Assembly (NCBI GenBank): GCA_041554435.1
Contig: JBFFLX010000026.1
Location: 1 to 30,881, forward strand
Origin: BM524 sp041554435
Lineage (GTDB): Bacteria; Bacteroidota; Bacteroidia; Bacteroidales; F082
Direction of reading: 5' to 3'
Length of the DNA stretch: 30,881 nucleotides
Below are positions 16,516 to 24,940 of the stretch, in pieces. Position 1 is the first letter of the stretch; the number at the start of each line of letters is the position of its first letter. The translations under genes and the position numbers were made by a program. The notes below the pieces were generated by a model that was not told the origin of the DNA, did not search any database, and saw nothing but the letters and a program-made list of their open reading frames with translations.

Positions 16516-17790
16516 ATGAAAATAAAGAATAAATTTATGAAAAAATATATATTTATGCTAACAGTTTCTGTTCTTATTGGAACAGGACTAATGGCTCAGC
16601 CAGGATATCAAACAGTAACCATTTTACTACAAAACTATGAGAACTACTCTAACCTGAGTAAAGGAGGAACTTTTTCTCAAACTAATAATGACAACTTTGT
16701 CGACTTATTCTCTTCTCAAAATGCAGAGGTAAGTAGTTTGGGAATCGAGATAAATGCCCCAAAACAAGTTCCTCTTTATAAATATGTGGATATGGTAAAA
16801 AATACCTTTGATGAGGAGAGCGATATTAATGTTGTACTCTCAAAAATTAAGGTTAAAAATCCCTCAAAAGTATCTGATAACAGATATACTTATAATGTTA
16901 CGGCAACTCAAAGTTTGACTGCCTTTAAAAAAGATGGCAGTGATTTTACATCATTGGAGAAACTTACTTTTGAAATTGATTTTATTATTAGTACAAATAC
17001 TGCCAAAATAGTATCGGTGGAAATTATCGAAGCTAAAAAAGGACTTTATATTGATGTTCATGCGCTGGGAGCACTTACCTCCATTAAAGGTAATTTGGTA
17101 AGTAGTGCCTCCGGAACTTTGGAATCAAAATCAAAATTTGGTTTGGGTTATGGAATTAATCTCGACTATATGATTACCGATAAATTTGGTGTCACCTCCG
17201 GGCTAACCTTTATGTCATACTCAAGTTCATATACACTATCAACCTTTAATCAGGGCGCATTTAGAACTGTAGATATTGATGGCGATGAATATGATTTATT
17301 AGCTAGTGGTACTAATCTGTCAAATGATGTAAAACTAAATTATATGGAAATTCCTATTGGCGTGGTCATGAAATTCGGTGGATTTTTCACCAGAATAGGC
17401 GCAAAATATGGTATTGCAGGGTCCTCATCTTCAAAATTTACTGACGGAACAATAACAACATCAGGATATTATCCTAAATATAGTGTTACACTTGAAAATA
17501 TTCCTGAGTATGGATTCGATACTTACGATTTGAGTGATGTAGAAGGTGTTGTTGAGCATAAATCGGTAATTAATGGATTCTTGCAATTGGGATTTAATGC
17601 AGCAATTTCACAAAAAGTTGGAATTACATTTATGGCTTTTTATGAAACTTCCTTTTCTGCTGTATATGAATCTGCTAATGCTAATATTGCTTCAGGAAAT
17701 GGTGAGTATACAAGCGTTTTAAATTTAGTAGACTCTCCTAAAAGTTCTGCTTATGGATTAGAAATTGGCTTAAGGTTTAAGTTGTTCTAA
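16516..17790 (+). CDS. outer-membrane beta-barrel protein
   Basis: A 424-residue exported protein. ATG 16516 and in-frame ATG 16537 both precede the signal peptide (MKKYIFMLTVSVLIGTGLMA); the second gives the more usual length. Residues about 25-180 form a soluble alpha/beta region. From about 180 onward, alternating hydrophobic strands with glycine and aromatic ends (GLGYGINLDYMITDKFGVTS, LQLGFNAAISQKVGITFMAF) run to a terminal Phe (GLEIGLRFKLF). This is typical of small outer-membrane barrels of the PorT/OmpX-like kind in Bacteroidota. No OmpA peptidoglycan-binding domain is present. In this operon it could provide the outer-membrane end of the system, anchoring or passing the secreted PKD protein (inference). 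Confidence 0.8.
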   Translation: MKIKNKFMKKYIFMLTVSVLIGTGLMAQPGYQTVTILLQNYENYSNLSKGGTFSQTNNDNFVDLFSSQNAEVSSLGIEINAPKQVPLYKYVDMVKNTFDEESDINVVLSKIKVKNPSKVSDNRYTYNVTATQSLTAFKKDGSDFTSLEKLTFEIDFIISTNTAKIVSVEIIEAKKGLYIDVHALGALTSIKGNLVSSASGTLESKSKFGLGYGINLDYMITDKFGVTSGLTFMSYSSSYTLSTFNQGAFRTVDIDGDEYDLLASGTNLSNDVKLNYMEIPIGVVMKFGGFFTRIGAKYGIAGSSSSKFTDGTITTSGYYPKYSVTLENIPEYGFDTYDLSDVEGVVEHKSVINGFLQLGFNAAISQKVGITFMAFYETSFSAVYESANANIASGNGEYTSVLNLVDSPKSSAYGLEIGLRFKLF

Positions 17791-17803
17791 TAGTTTACTT
17801 TAT

Positions 17804-18727
17804 ATGAATGTTAGGAGTGCCATATTATTGGGTTTACTTATATGTAATCTGCCTTTGCTGGCCGATGAGGATGAGGCAATAAATAAAAAACTCACTAAAC
17901 TTTATAATAAAGAGAAGTATGATAAATGTTTAAAAAAAGCAATATCATTCAATAAAAAGTATCCCAAAAGTTATGTGCCTGAGTATTATATGTCAAGAGT
18001 GTATTTTCAATTCTACTCAGTAAATGATAATAATTTAAAAGAAAATTTCATAGATTTAAGGAATGCAATCAGGTATTCGAACCGACTACCTGATTCTTCC
18101 TTTTTTATGTGGAAGGATAGCCTTAGATACACTTTGAGAGATTTTATTCATCTAAAAGATGATACTCTTAAAACAGATAAACTTATTAAAAATGCCCTAA
18201 AGTTTTATACTGAAAATTATTCTGATACTCTTGATATTTATTATGTTTATTACCCGAATGAGAAGGAGATAATTATAAGTAATAATCTTGAAAACTTAAG
18301 TGAACTTGATTCCATAAGACATCGTCTTATTTCAATTGCTAAAAACCAGGAAGGCATAGTTTACAGATACGCAGGAGAAAAGCCTGAAACCGGTTTCGAT
18401 TGTTCGGGATTTACAAAATATGTGTATTCTGGAGTAGGAGTGGAGCTTCCTCATAATGCCCAAAAACAAAGTGATATACAAGTTCCGAATATTGACATTT
18501 CAGAGGCACAGGCCGGAGATTTAATATTTTTTGGTTCAAAATATGATAACAAACATTATACCCAACATGCAGGAATAATTTATTCCATAAGGGAAGATGA
18601 GCTTAAAGTAATCCATTGTGTTTCAGGAGGTGTTAGTATTGATGGAAATAATTCCAGTTGGGCTCATTACTGGAAAGATAAAGTGCTGTTCGTTAAACCC
18701 TTAAGTTCTTTTTTTGAAGATAATTAA
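17804..18727 (+). CDS. NlpC/P60-family cell-wall hydrolase with helical N-terminal region
   Basis: A 307-residue exported protein with signal peptide MNVRSAILLGLLICNLPLLA. Residues 22-165 are a helical, TPR-like region with no clear family. Residues 170-300 form an NlpC/P60 domain: GFDCSGFTKYVY with catalytic C200, QAGDLIFF, QHAGIIY with H255, and HCVSGGV with H271 as the third residue. This family cuts peptide bonds in peptidoglycan stems, usually between D-Glu and a diamino acid. It is the last gene of the run that starts at 5842, 13 bp after the barrel gene, and puts a wall-remodelling output into the operon. No clear hairpin terminator follows. The 162-bp gap to the next gene is AT-rich and shows nothing I can name. 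Confidence 0.88.
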   Translation: MNVRSAILLGLLICNLPLLADEDEAINKKLTKLYNKEKYDKCLKKAISFNKKYPKSYVPEYYMSRVYFQFYSVNDNNLKENFIDLRNAIRYSNRLPDSSFFMWKDSLRYTLRDFIHLKDDTLKTDKLIKNALKFYTENYSDTLDIYYVYYPNEKEIIISNNLENLSELDSIRHRLISIAKNQEGIVYRYAGEKPETGFDCSGFTKYVYSGVGVELPHNAQKQSDIQVPNIDISEAQAGDLIFFGSKYDNKHYTQHAGIIYSIREDELKVIHCVSGGVSIDGNNSSWAHYWKDKVLFVKPLSSFFEDN

Positions 18728-18889
18728 CACTTATTATAAGTCTGCTTAATTATAATTGCGAAATGAGTAAATCTTAAAATAAGAGAAGATAGTTTTATTA
18801 AATTTGCTTTAATTTTTATTAAACCTTTTTAGATTTTATTTGTCATTAGATTATGGAAAGGTTTTTGTTGAATATTTGACATAAAATAT

Positions 18890-19735
18890 ATGTTTCGAAG
18901 GATGAAAAAAATTAGCAACTATATTATATTAGTTATTTTAATCGCTTTTTTTGGCTCATGCAGCCCTCAAAAAAAGTTGGCGAGAGAATTCGTAAATAAG
19001 TCGAAATCATATAGTGTTATGCTTATTCAGCCAGAATTCGTTTACAAAAAGAATTTAAATACAAATATTGTTGATTCATTGGGTATTACCGATGTAAAAT
19101 TAAGAGATTCATTGCTCTGGGAACAGTCGGATTTTATTCAAAAAATTGATGACTCATTGCTTATAGCTAATTATTCTTTGGGATTTATAAACGAACTGAA
19201 GAATTATAATATCAATGTTTATGATGAAAATGAGTCTGCTGAATTTCTTTCATTGGACTCAAACGCCTGGATGGTAAATATTGCCCAACTTCAAATTGAA
19301 GAAGAGAAATATGAGTATCGCGACGAAACTGAGTATTACTCTTTTATCTATTATCATGATCATTTACTAAATGCTGTTAATATTAACTCCTGGTTTGAAG
19401 TAAGTATGGTTAATTCGAACGAGCAGAAACCTAATGTTTACTATGCCACAAACACAATTACCGATGAGTTGGAATCCTCATATAACTTTGATATTTTCAA
19501 TGATAAGGTTAGTTATATTTTTAATATAGATACCTTGAATTTGAGTAAGATATACGAGTATTCGTATTTATTGGGCCGCATATATGCTACTTATACTTTC
19601 GATTTTATTATGAATGATTATGTACGTAAAAATCTGGGCTATCCAATTAAAAAAGAAGAACTACTGAGGTATATTCCTATCTCAAAATCATTAATCCCTG
19701 CAGGAGAAAATCGTTTTATTTCTTTGGATGAATAA
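18890..19735 (+). CDS. lipoprotein of unknown function
   Basis: A 281-residue protein with a lipoprotein signal: a basic start (MFRRMKKISN), a hydrophobic core, and a lipobox ending FFGSC, so C24 would be lipidated. An in-frame ATG at 18902 gives a more usual shorter signal and may be the true start. The mature part is acidic and Tyr/Asn-rich with predicted mixed alpha/beta content. I recognise no family and see no catalytic motif. It follows the kinase/phosphatase operon after 162 bp, so it is probably separately transcribed. Its stop lies 3 bp from the stop of the shikimate kinase gene on the other strand, leaving no room for a terminator between them. Confidence 0.75.
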   Translation: MFRRMKKISNYIILVILIAFFGSCSPQKKLAREFVNKSKSYSVMLIQPEFVYKKNLNTNIVDSLGITDVKLRDSLLWEQSDFIQKIDDSLLIANYSLGFINELKNYNINVYDENESAEFLSLDSNAWMVNIAQLQIEEEKYEYRDETEYYSFIYYHDHLLNAVNINSWFEVSMVNSNEQKPNVYYATNTITDELESSYNFDIFNDKVSYIFNIDTLNLSKIYEYSYLLGRIYATYTFDFIMNDYVRKNLGYPIKKEELLRYIPISKSLIPAGENRFISLDE

Positions 19736-19738
19736 TTC

Positions 19739-20254
19739 TCAAGTTAAATTCATGCCCTTTAAAGCCAGCATAAGTTTATCAATATCAGGCGAAATAGCAT
19801 CAAAAATTATATTTGCCTTATTATAGTACTGCTCTCTTTCTTTAAGCAATTTTTCAACATCACTTTTAACCTCTTCATGGCTTTTACCTTTTATTAAAGG
19901 CCGTGGGCGAATTGCATTTTCTAATCTGTTTACTAATGCTTCAACAGGCATCTTAAGGTAAATGCTTGTCCCGTGATTATTTATGTCATTTATTGCATTA
20001 TCGTAGCAAGGACTGCCACCTCCAGTAGATATCACAGTGTTTTTGTAGGAAAATGTTTCGTGCAATAACTTGTTTTCCAATTCACGAAATAATTTTTCAC
20101 TGTATTTTTCAAAAAATGTATTTATTGAAACTTTGTATTTATTTTCAAATAACTCATCAATATCAACAAAATTATAATCAAGACTATGGGCAAGTTTTTT
20201 ACCTATAGTGCTTTTTCCAACCCCCATAAACCCTATTAAGTATATTCTATTCAT
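19739..20254 (-). CDS. aroK: shikimate kinase
   Basis: A 171-residue cytoplasmic enzyme that phosphorylates shikimate to shikimate 3-phosphate with ATP, in aromatic amino acid (chorismate) synthesis. The length is standard. Walker A is GFMGVGKST (8-16). Shikimate-binding residues are D33 in FVDIDE, R57 in FRELE and the glycine triplet at 78-80 in STGGGSPC. The lid arginine is R116 in IRPRPL, and R140 near the C-terminus matches the conserved R-x2-Y. It starts 20 bp after the von Willebrand A gene on the same strand and is probably co-transcribed with it, an unusual partner for a biosynthetic enzyme. Confidence 0.95.
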   Translation of the reverse strand: MNRIYLIGFMGVGKSTIGKKLAHSLDYNFVDIDELFENKYKVSINTFFEKYSEKLFRELENKLLHETFSYKNTVISTGGGSPCYDNAINDINNHGTSIYLKMPVEALVNRLENAIRPRPLIKGKSHEEVKSDVEKLLKEREQYYNKANIIFDAISPDIDKLMLALKGMNLT

Positions 20255-20274
20255 TATAAGTTGAAAGATAATAT

Positions 20275-21690
20275 TTATAAATTAATTTTTTTTGTTTTTG
20301 ATGAAATAATCTCAAAATCAATGCTTTGTGTGAATACCGACTGATTGCTGTAAAGTGGTCGGTAAACCAAACGATAAAACCCTGGCTGTAAATAAATTGA
20401 TTCTGATCTTGATGAGTTTTCATTAATTTCCAATAGTCTTACTTGATTATCGCCAACTAAATGATATATAAAACCATAAATCCTGATGTTTTTATAAATG
20501 TTTAAAATCCCCGGGTTGTCAATTTGTATTTTGGTTGTTTTGTCGGCTTCTATATTAATACTATCAAGGCTAATTATAGGAAGACTCAGCACCTTAACTT
20601 TATAATTTCCACTTAAATATTTTCTCTCTTCCGATAGTTGTTGAACATTAATTATTTTATCATCTGTTGTTTTTACAACTATCGACGGATTAAATTCGGC
20701 AGGACTATTTCCCTTTAATTCTACTTTTAATTTCCCCCGTTTACAGTTTGCATACACAATATTATGTTTGCCTTCAGTGAGTTTAACATTGTTAATTTCC
20801 AGTTTAGGATTTGTACTTAAAGTAATTTTATAATCCAAAAGCGGGTCAACAACAAGTGTGTCGGGTAGTCCTTTTTCATTAAGAGTATGAATAAAATTAT
20901 ATTTTATTTTTCCACTGGCCACGTCGGTAAACGCCATGTTTATGTTGCTTTCTGTGGGTTGTCCATTTTTATCCAAAAGGTTGACTTGTAAAGTAGTTTT
21001 GCTGAGAACCTTGGTAATTATTACATTAATCGTTTTCTGGAAACTATCAATATCGGGTGCGTTAAAATAGGTGCCGGCACAGTCAAAAACACTCGAATTA
21101 TCTCTGCCAATGCCTATAATAAATGGTTTTATGGCAATACCTTTTTTTTGTAAATGAGCAGAAACCTCACAAATGTCACCATCACATTCTTCTATGCCAT
21201 CACTAATGAGAATGATTATGTTACGGCAATTTTTGCCACCATCAAAGTCGGAAACTGACCTTTCCATTGATAGAGCTATGGGAGAAGTCCCCCTTGGTTT
21301 TATGTACTTTAATCTTTCTTTAATTCTGTCAAAATTATTTGCTGCAAAGGGAACTTCCAGTTTGGTATCATTACAATTTTGTGGCGGATAGTTTCTCTGA
21401 TGTCCATAAACCCTTAGTGCAACTTGAAGATTTTCAGTGTGCTTAAGGCTGTCGAGCACATTCGATAAAATCCGGCTGGCAATTAAAAACTTTTCTTCGC
21501 CCTGCCAATCTCCGCTCATGCTTTTGGAAGCATCGAGGATAAACAAAATTCTGGTTGTCTTTACCATGTCCTGCTGTTGTGCCTTTATTGCAGGTACAAA
21601 AAGTAATAATGATAAGAATAAAACAATGGTTCCTAAAATAAATTTCAAAATATAAAAGTTGTATTTATACAAAATAACTTTGTTTTGCAT
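20275..21690 (-). CDS. exported von Willebrand factor A domain protein
   Basis: A 471-residue protein with a long N-terminal signal or anchor (hydrophobic at about 14-36, possible cleavage near AIKA-QQ). The vWA domain (about 45-235) has an intact metal-ion-dependent adhesion site: DASKS (D53, S55, S57), T135 in RGTSPIAL and D164 in ISDGIEECDG. Several cysteines (106, 155, 169, 174) suggest disulfides outside the cytoplasm. The remaining 235 residues are beta-rich and look like two or three Ig-like domains. The likely role is divalent-metal-dependent protein binding in the periplasm or at the surface; the partner is unknown. It is upstream of, and probably co-transcribed with, aroK. A link to the kinase/phosphatase operon is tempting because vWA, PP2C and kinase genes occur together elsewhere (TerY-P type systems). 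Here, though, the protein is exported and on the opposite strand. Confidence 0.85.
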   Translation of the reverse strand: MQNKVILYKYNFYILKFILGTIVLFLSLLLFVPAIKAQQQDMVKTTRILFILDASKSMSGDWQGEEKFLIASRILSNVLDSLKHTENLQVALRVYGHQRNYPPQNCNDTKLEVPFAANNFDRIKERLKYIKPRGTSPIALSMERSVSDFDGGKNCRNIIILISDGIEECDGDICEVSAHLQKKGIAIKPFIIGIGRDNSSVFDCAGTYFNAPDIDSFQKTINVIITKVLSKTTLQVNLLDKNGQPTESNINMAFTDVASGKIKYNFIHTLNEKGLPDTLVVDPLLDYKITLSTNPKLEINNVKLTEGKHNIVYANCKRGKLKVELKGNSPAEFNPSIVVKTTDDKIINVQQLSEERKYLSGNYKVKVLSLPIISLDSINIEADKTTKIQIDNPGILNIYKNIRIYGFIYHLVGDNQVRLLEINENSSRSESIYLQPGFYRLVYRPLYSNQSVFTQSIDFEIISSKTKKINL

Positions 21691-21958
21691 GAATAATTAT
21701 TTAATGTAAAAATAGTATTTAATTAGGAATTTATTGTTTAATATGCATTTTAAATGCCGATGAAAAATTAAAGCCCTACTAATTAAGTATTCAGACTATT
21801 AAGTTAGGGAATAACAAATATAACTCATTATTGTCCCGATAGAATATCTCAATAATAGCAAAGATTATAAGGCATATTTATTAATGAATGCCAAAAATAA
21901 ACCTCCAATTTGACTATATTCGTGCTCTTAAATATTTTAAGAACGACATTTTAGTTAA
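21691..21958. other. divergent intergenic region between the vWA and GH3 genes
   Basis: These 268 bp separate divergent genes and should hold two promoters. Near-matches to TAnnTTTG are TATATTCG at about 21915-21922 (rightward, towards the GH3 gene) and TATTTTTA on the minus strand at 21707-21714 (leftward). Each has one mismatch and neither has a clear -33 element. Inverted half-sites CCCTA (21774-21778) and TAGGG (21805-21809) are present, but the arms diverge after five bases. No RNA gene or small ORF was recognised. Confidence 0.4.
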
Positions 21959-24901
21959 ATGAAATATAAAATAATTCTTAATTCAAAGTGCTTTGTTAAT
22001 GTGATGATAATCAGTATTATACTGATTTTATCTTCCACAACTAAAGCGCAACTCTATAAAAACAATGATAATGCAGAGACAAAAGTTTGGGTCGATTCTG
22101 TTTATCAATCGCTGTCGTTGGAAGAAAAAATAGGGCAATTAATTTTTGTTAGGGCTAACCATTCGGGACAGGGATATTTAAATGAGGTTGATAATTATAT
22201 AAAGAATTATAATATAGGAGGTGTAGTATTTTTCCGGGCCGACCCGATTTCTCAGGCATTGAAAACAAATTATTGGAATTCCATGGCTAAAACCCCTTTG
22301 ATGATTGCTATGGATGCCGAGTGGGGTATAGGAATGCGCTTGAGTAATACGGTTAAATATCCTTTGCAAATGGCTTTGGGTGCTACAACCGACGATAGTT
22401 TGATTTATAAAATGGGATTTCAAATAGCTGAACAATGCAAACGCATGGGTATTCAAATGAACTTTGCACCTGTTGTTGATGTAAATTCAAATTCGGTAAA
22501 TCCTGTAATTGGTATGCGTTCCTTTGGAGAAAACCCCAATGATGTAGCCCGGAAGGCCGATAATTATATGAAAGGACTTCAGGATGGTGGAATTATCGCT
22601 TGTGCGAAGCATTTTCCAGGTCATGGAGATACGAAAAGTGATTCACATTTAACATTACCTCTTGTAAAAGCAAAAAAAAGAGATTTAAGGAAAACTGAAT
22701 TTGTTCCCTTCGAATATCTAATTAATGAAGGTGTTGCCTCAATTATGACTGCTCACCTTTCGGTACCTGCTCTGGATAAGAATAAAAAACGACCAACTTC
22801 ATTGTCCTACAAAGTTGTTAGTAAACTGTTAAAAAGTAAAATGGGCTTCGACGGATTGATAATTACCGATGGCCTTGATATGAAAGGGGTTACTAAATAT
22901 TACGAAAAGGGAGAGGTTGCAAAGGAAGCCTTTATGGCCGGCAATGATATTTTGCTAATACCAGACGATGTGAAGGCATCGGTAGAATCAATTAAAGCAT
23001 TGGTAATCAACAAACCCGATTATATGCAACGAATTGATGAGAGTTGTAAAAAAATATTGAAATACAAATACTTAAGCGGTGCTTATCAAAGAAAAAACGT
23101 TGATACCAATAATCTGATTGTTGATCTTAATAATTATGAGTATTGGAAACTTAGTGAAGAATTGGGGTCCAATGCAATAACTATATTGAGAAATGAAAAT
23201 AATATTATACCGATAAGCTATCCCGATACTCTGAAAACTGCTGTAGTGGTGATTGGATATAAAGACACTGAATTTGAAAGAGTTATCGCTTCATTTATGG
23301 ATGTTGATATTTATTATTTAAATCATAATTCTGACATTTATGAAAAACAAAATATTATCAGTGAAATTGAAGATGCTAATCTTGTAATTATTGCTCTTAC
23401 AAACACTAAAATTTCTGCAAGCAGTCATTTTGGAATAAGTGATTCGGACATACAGTTTATAAATAATATATCACTCAGAAAAAAGACAATTTTAAATGTT
23501 TTTGCCAGCCCCTACGCACTCAATTTCTTTCCTAATTTAAATAATTTTCAAGCCTTGACTGTTTCTTATCAGGATAAAGAATATTTAATGAAGAAAACTG
23601 CAGAAATACTACTGGGAATGTCAGGAGCAAAAGGTGTTTTACCTGTCTCTGCTGGAGGTTTTAATGTTGGACATGGAATAAAAACTAAAAAAACAAGACT
23701 TACTTATCTGAGTCCAGAAGATCTGGATATCAATGAATTCATATTGAAAAAGATTGATTCTGTTGCGGAAAATGGAATTGAAATTGGCGCTTTTCCGGGC
23801 TGTCAGATTCTTGCAATAAAAGATGGTTATATTTTTTATGATAAGTGTTTCGGATATCACACCTATGATAAAAATTTACCGGTGAAGCCGGATGATATTT
23901 ATGATTTAGCCTCTTTAACGAAAATTCTGGCAACAGTTCCTGCCTTAATGAAAATTTATGAAGATACAATTATAGATATTAATAATCCTATTTCAAATTA
24001 TCTTCTGTACTTAAAGAAAACAAATAAAAAGGAGTTAACAATAAAGGAGATACTCGGGCACCAGGCTGGGCTTGAAAGTTGGATTCCGTATTATAAAAAC
24101 ACTTTAAGTACCGACGCTTGGGATACAAACGTGTATCATTCTCGTATTGACGAGCAGTACCCTGTTAGAGTGGCACAAGCCATGTATATTCATGAGTATT
24201 ATAGCAATAAAATATATGATCAAATTGCAAAATCACCTTTGGGTGAAAAGAAATATCAATATAGCGATTTGGGTTTTTATTTGTTCAAACAGTTAATTGA
24301 ACTATCAACAAATTCAGCTTTTAACAATTATGTTCTGAAAGAGTTTTATATACCGTTGGGACTTAAAAATATGAGGTTTAAGCCACTTGAGTTTTTTGAT
24401 CGGGATAGAATTTGTCCTACGGAAAAGGATAAAACATTTCGATACCAAATTCTTCAGGGTGACGTGCACGATCAGGGGGCAGCAATGCTGGGAGGTGTTT
24501 CAGGTCATGCAGGTTTATTTTCAAATTCATATGAGGTTGGTGTAATGATGGAGATGTTACTAAACGGCGGATCATATGGAGGTAGAAAATATCTTGATAG
24601 TACTATTGTAAGAGAATTTACTTCTTATAATTTTAAAGATAATGATAATAGGAGAGGACTGGGATTTGACAAAGCATTATTGGAGTACGAAGATCATGGT
24701 CCAAACTGTAAAAGCGCCTCCCCTTTAAGTTTCGGACATTCAGGTTTTACCGGTACTTATGCCTGGGCCGACCCGGAAAATGGTCTTATTTATGTTTTTC
24801 TAAGTAATAGAGTTTATCCTGATATGTATAATAATAAATTGGGAGAACTGGATATTAGAACCAATATACATCAGTTGTTTTACGAAGCATTAAGTAAATA
24901 A
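21959..24901 (+). CDS. GH3 beta-N-acetylglucosaminidase fused to a beta-lactamase-type serine hydrolase
   Basis: A 980-residue exported protein with a signal peptide (residues 1-30, ending STTKA-Q). The N-terminal half is a GH3 domain of the NagZ group: the signature KHFPGHGDTKSDSH (217-230) supplies the acid/base Asp-His pair, and the nucleophile is D304 in IITDGLDMKG. A GH3 C-terminal-like region follows (about 400-570). The C-terminal part (about 595-980) is a class C beta-lactamase/DD-peptidase fold with S652-x-x-K655 in ASLTKIL, Y768 in YSDLG and HSG at 927-929. NagZ-type enzymes cut GlcNAc-anhydroMurNAc from wall fragments. The serine hydrolase may remove peptide or ester groups from the same fragments, so peptidoglycan turnover in the periplasm is the best guess. 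This fusion is known in Bacteroidota. All catalytic motifs are intact. Confidence 0.93.
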   Translation: MKYKIILNSKCFVNVMIISIILILSSTTKAQLYKNNDNAETKVWVDSVYQSLSLEEKIGQLIFVRANHSGQGYLNEVDNYIKNYNIGGVVFFRADPISQALKTNYWNSMAKTPLMIAMDAEWGIGMRLSNTVKYPLQMALGATTDDSLIYKMGFQIAEQCKRMGIQMNFAPVVDVNSNSVNPVIGMRSFGENPNDVARKADNYMKGLQDGGIIACAKHFPGHGDTKSDSHLTLPLVKAKKRDLRKTEFVPFEYLINEGVASIMTAHLSVPALDKNKKRPTSLSYKVVSKLLKSKMGFDGLIITDGLDMKGVTKYYEKGEVAKEAFMAGNDILLIPDDVKASVESIKALVINKPDYMQRIDESCKKILKYKYLSGAYQRKNVDTNNLIVDLNNYEYWKLSEELGSNAITILRNENNIIPISYPDTLKTAVVVIGYKDTEFERVIASFMDVDIYYLNHNSDIYEKQNIISEIEDANLVIIALTNTKISASSHFGISDSDIQFINNISLRKKTILNVFASPYALNFFPNLNNFQALTVSYQDKEYLMKKTAEILLGMSGAKGVLPVSAGGFNVGHGIKTKKTRLTYLSPEDLDINEFILKKIDSVAENGIEIGAFPGCQILAIKDGYIFYDKCFGYHTYDKNLPVKPDDIYDLASLTKILATVPALMKIYEDTIIDINNPISNYLLYLKKTNKKELTIKEILGHQAGLESWIPYYKNTLSTDAWDTNVYHSRIDEQYPVRVAQAMYIHEYYSNKIYDQIAKSPLGEKKYQYSDLGFYLFKQLIELSTNSAFNNYVLKEFYIPLGLKNMRFKPLEFFDRDRICPTEKDKTFRYQILQGDVHDQGAAMLGGVSGHAGLFSNSYEVGVMMEMLLNGGSYGGRKYLDSTIVREFTSYNFKDNDNRRGLGFDKALLEYEDHGPNCKSASPLSFGHSGFTGTYAWADPENGLIYVFLSNRVYPDMYNNKLGELDIRTNIHQLFYEALSK

Positions 24902-24940
24902 AAATTTTGTTAATTTGCCACACAAAAATAATAGTAATAT

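Noticed and set aside
5842..18727. Type VI secretion regulatory cluster (PpkA/PppA/Fha)
   Set aside because: The enzyme types match, but no Tss/Hcp/VgrG/ClpV gene is present and the neighbours are PKD, type IX-secreted and barrel proteins.
5842..21690. TerY-P type conflict system (vWA, PP2C, kinase)
   Set aside because: The vWA protein is exported and on the opposite strand with aroK; no Ter proteins or nucleases are in the operon.
21774..21809. Inverted CCCTA / TAGGG half-sites between divergent genes as a third operator copy
   Set aside because: The half-sites are 26 bp apart rather than contiguous, the arms diverge after five bases, and no -7 box lies at the 26-bp distance seen for the two good copies.
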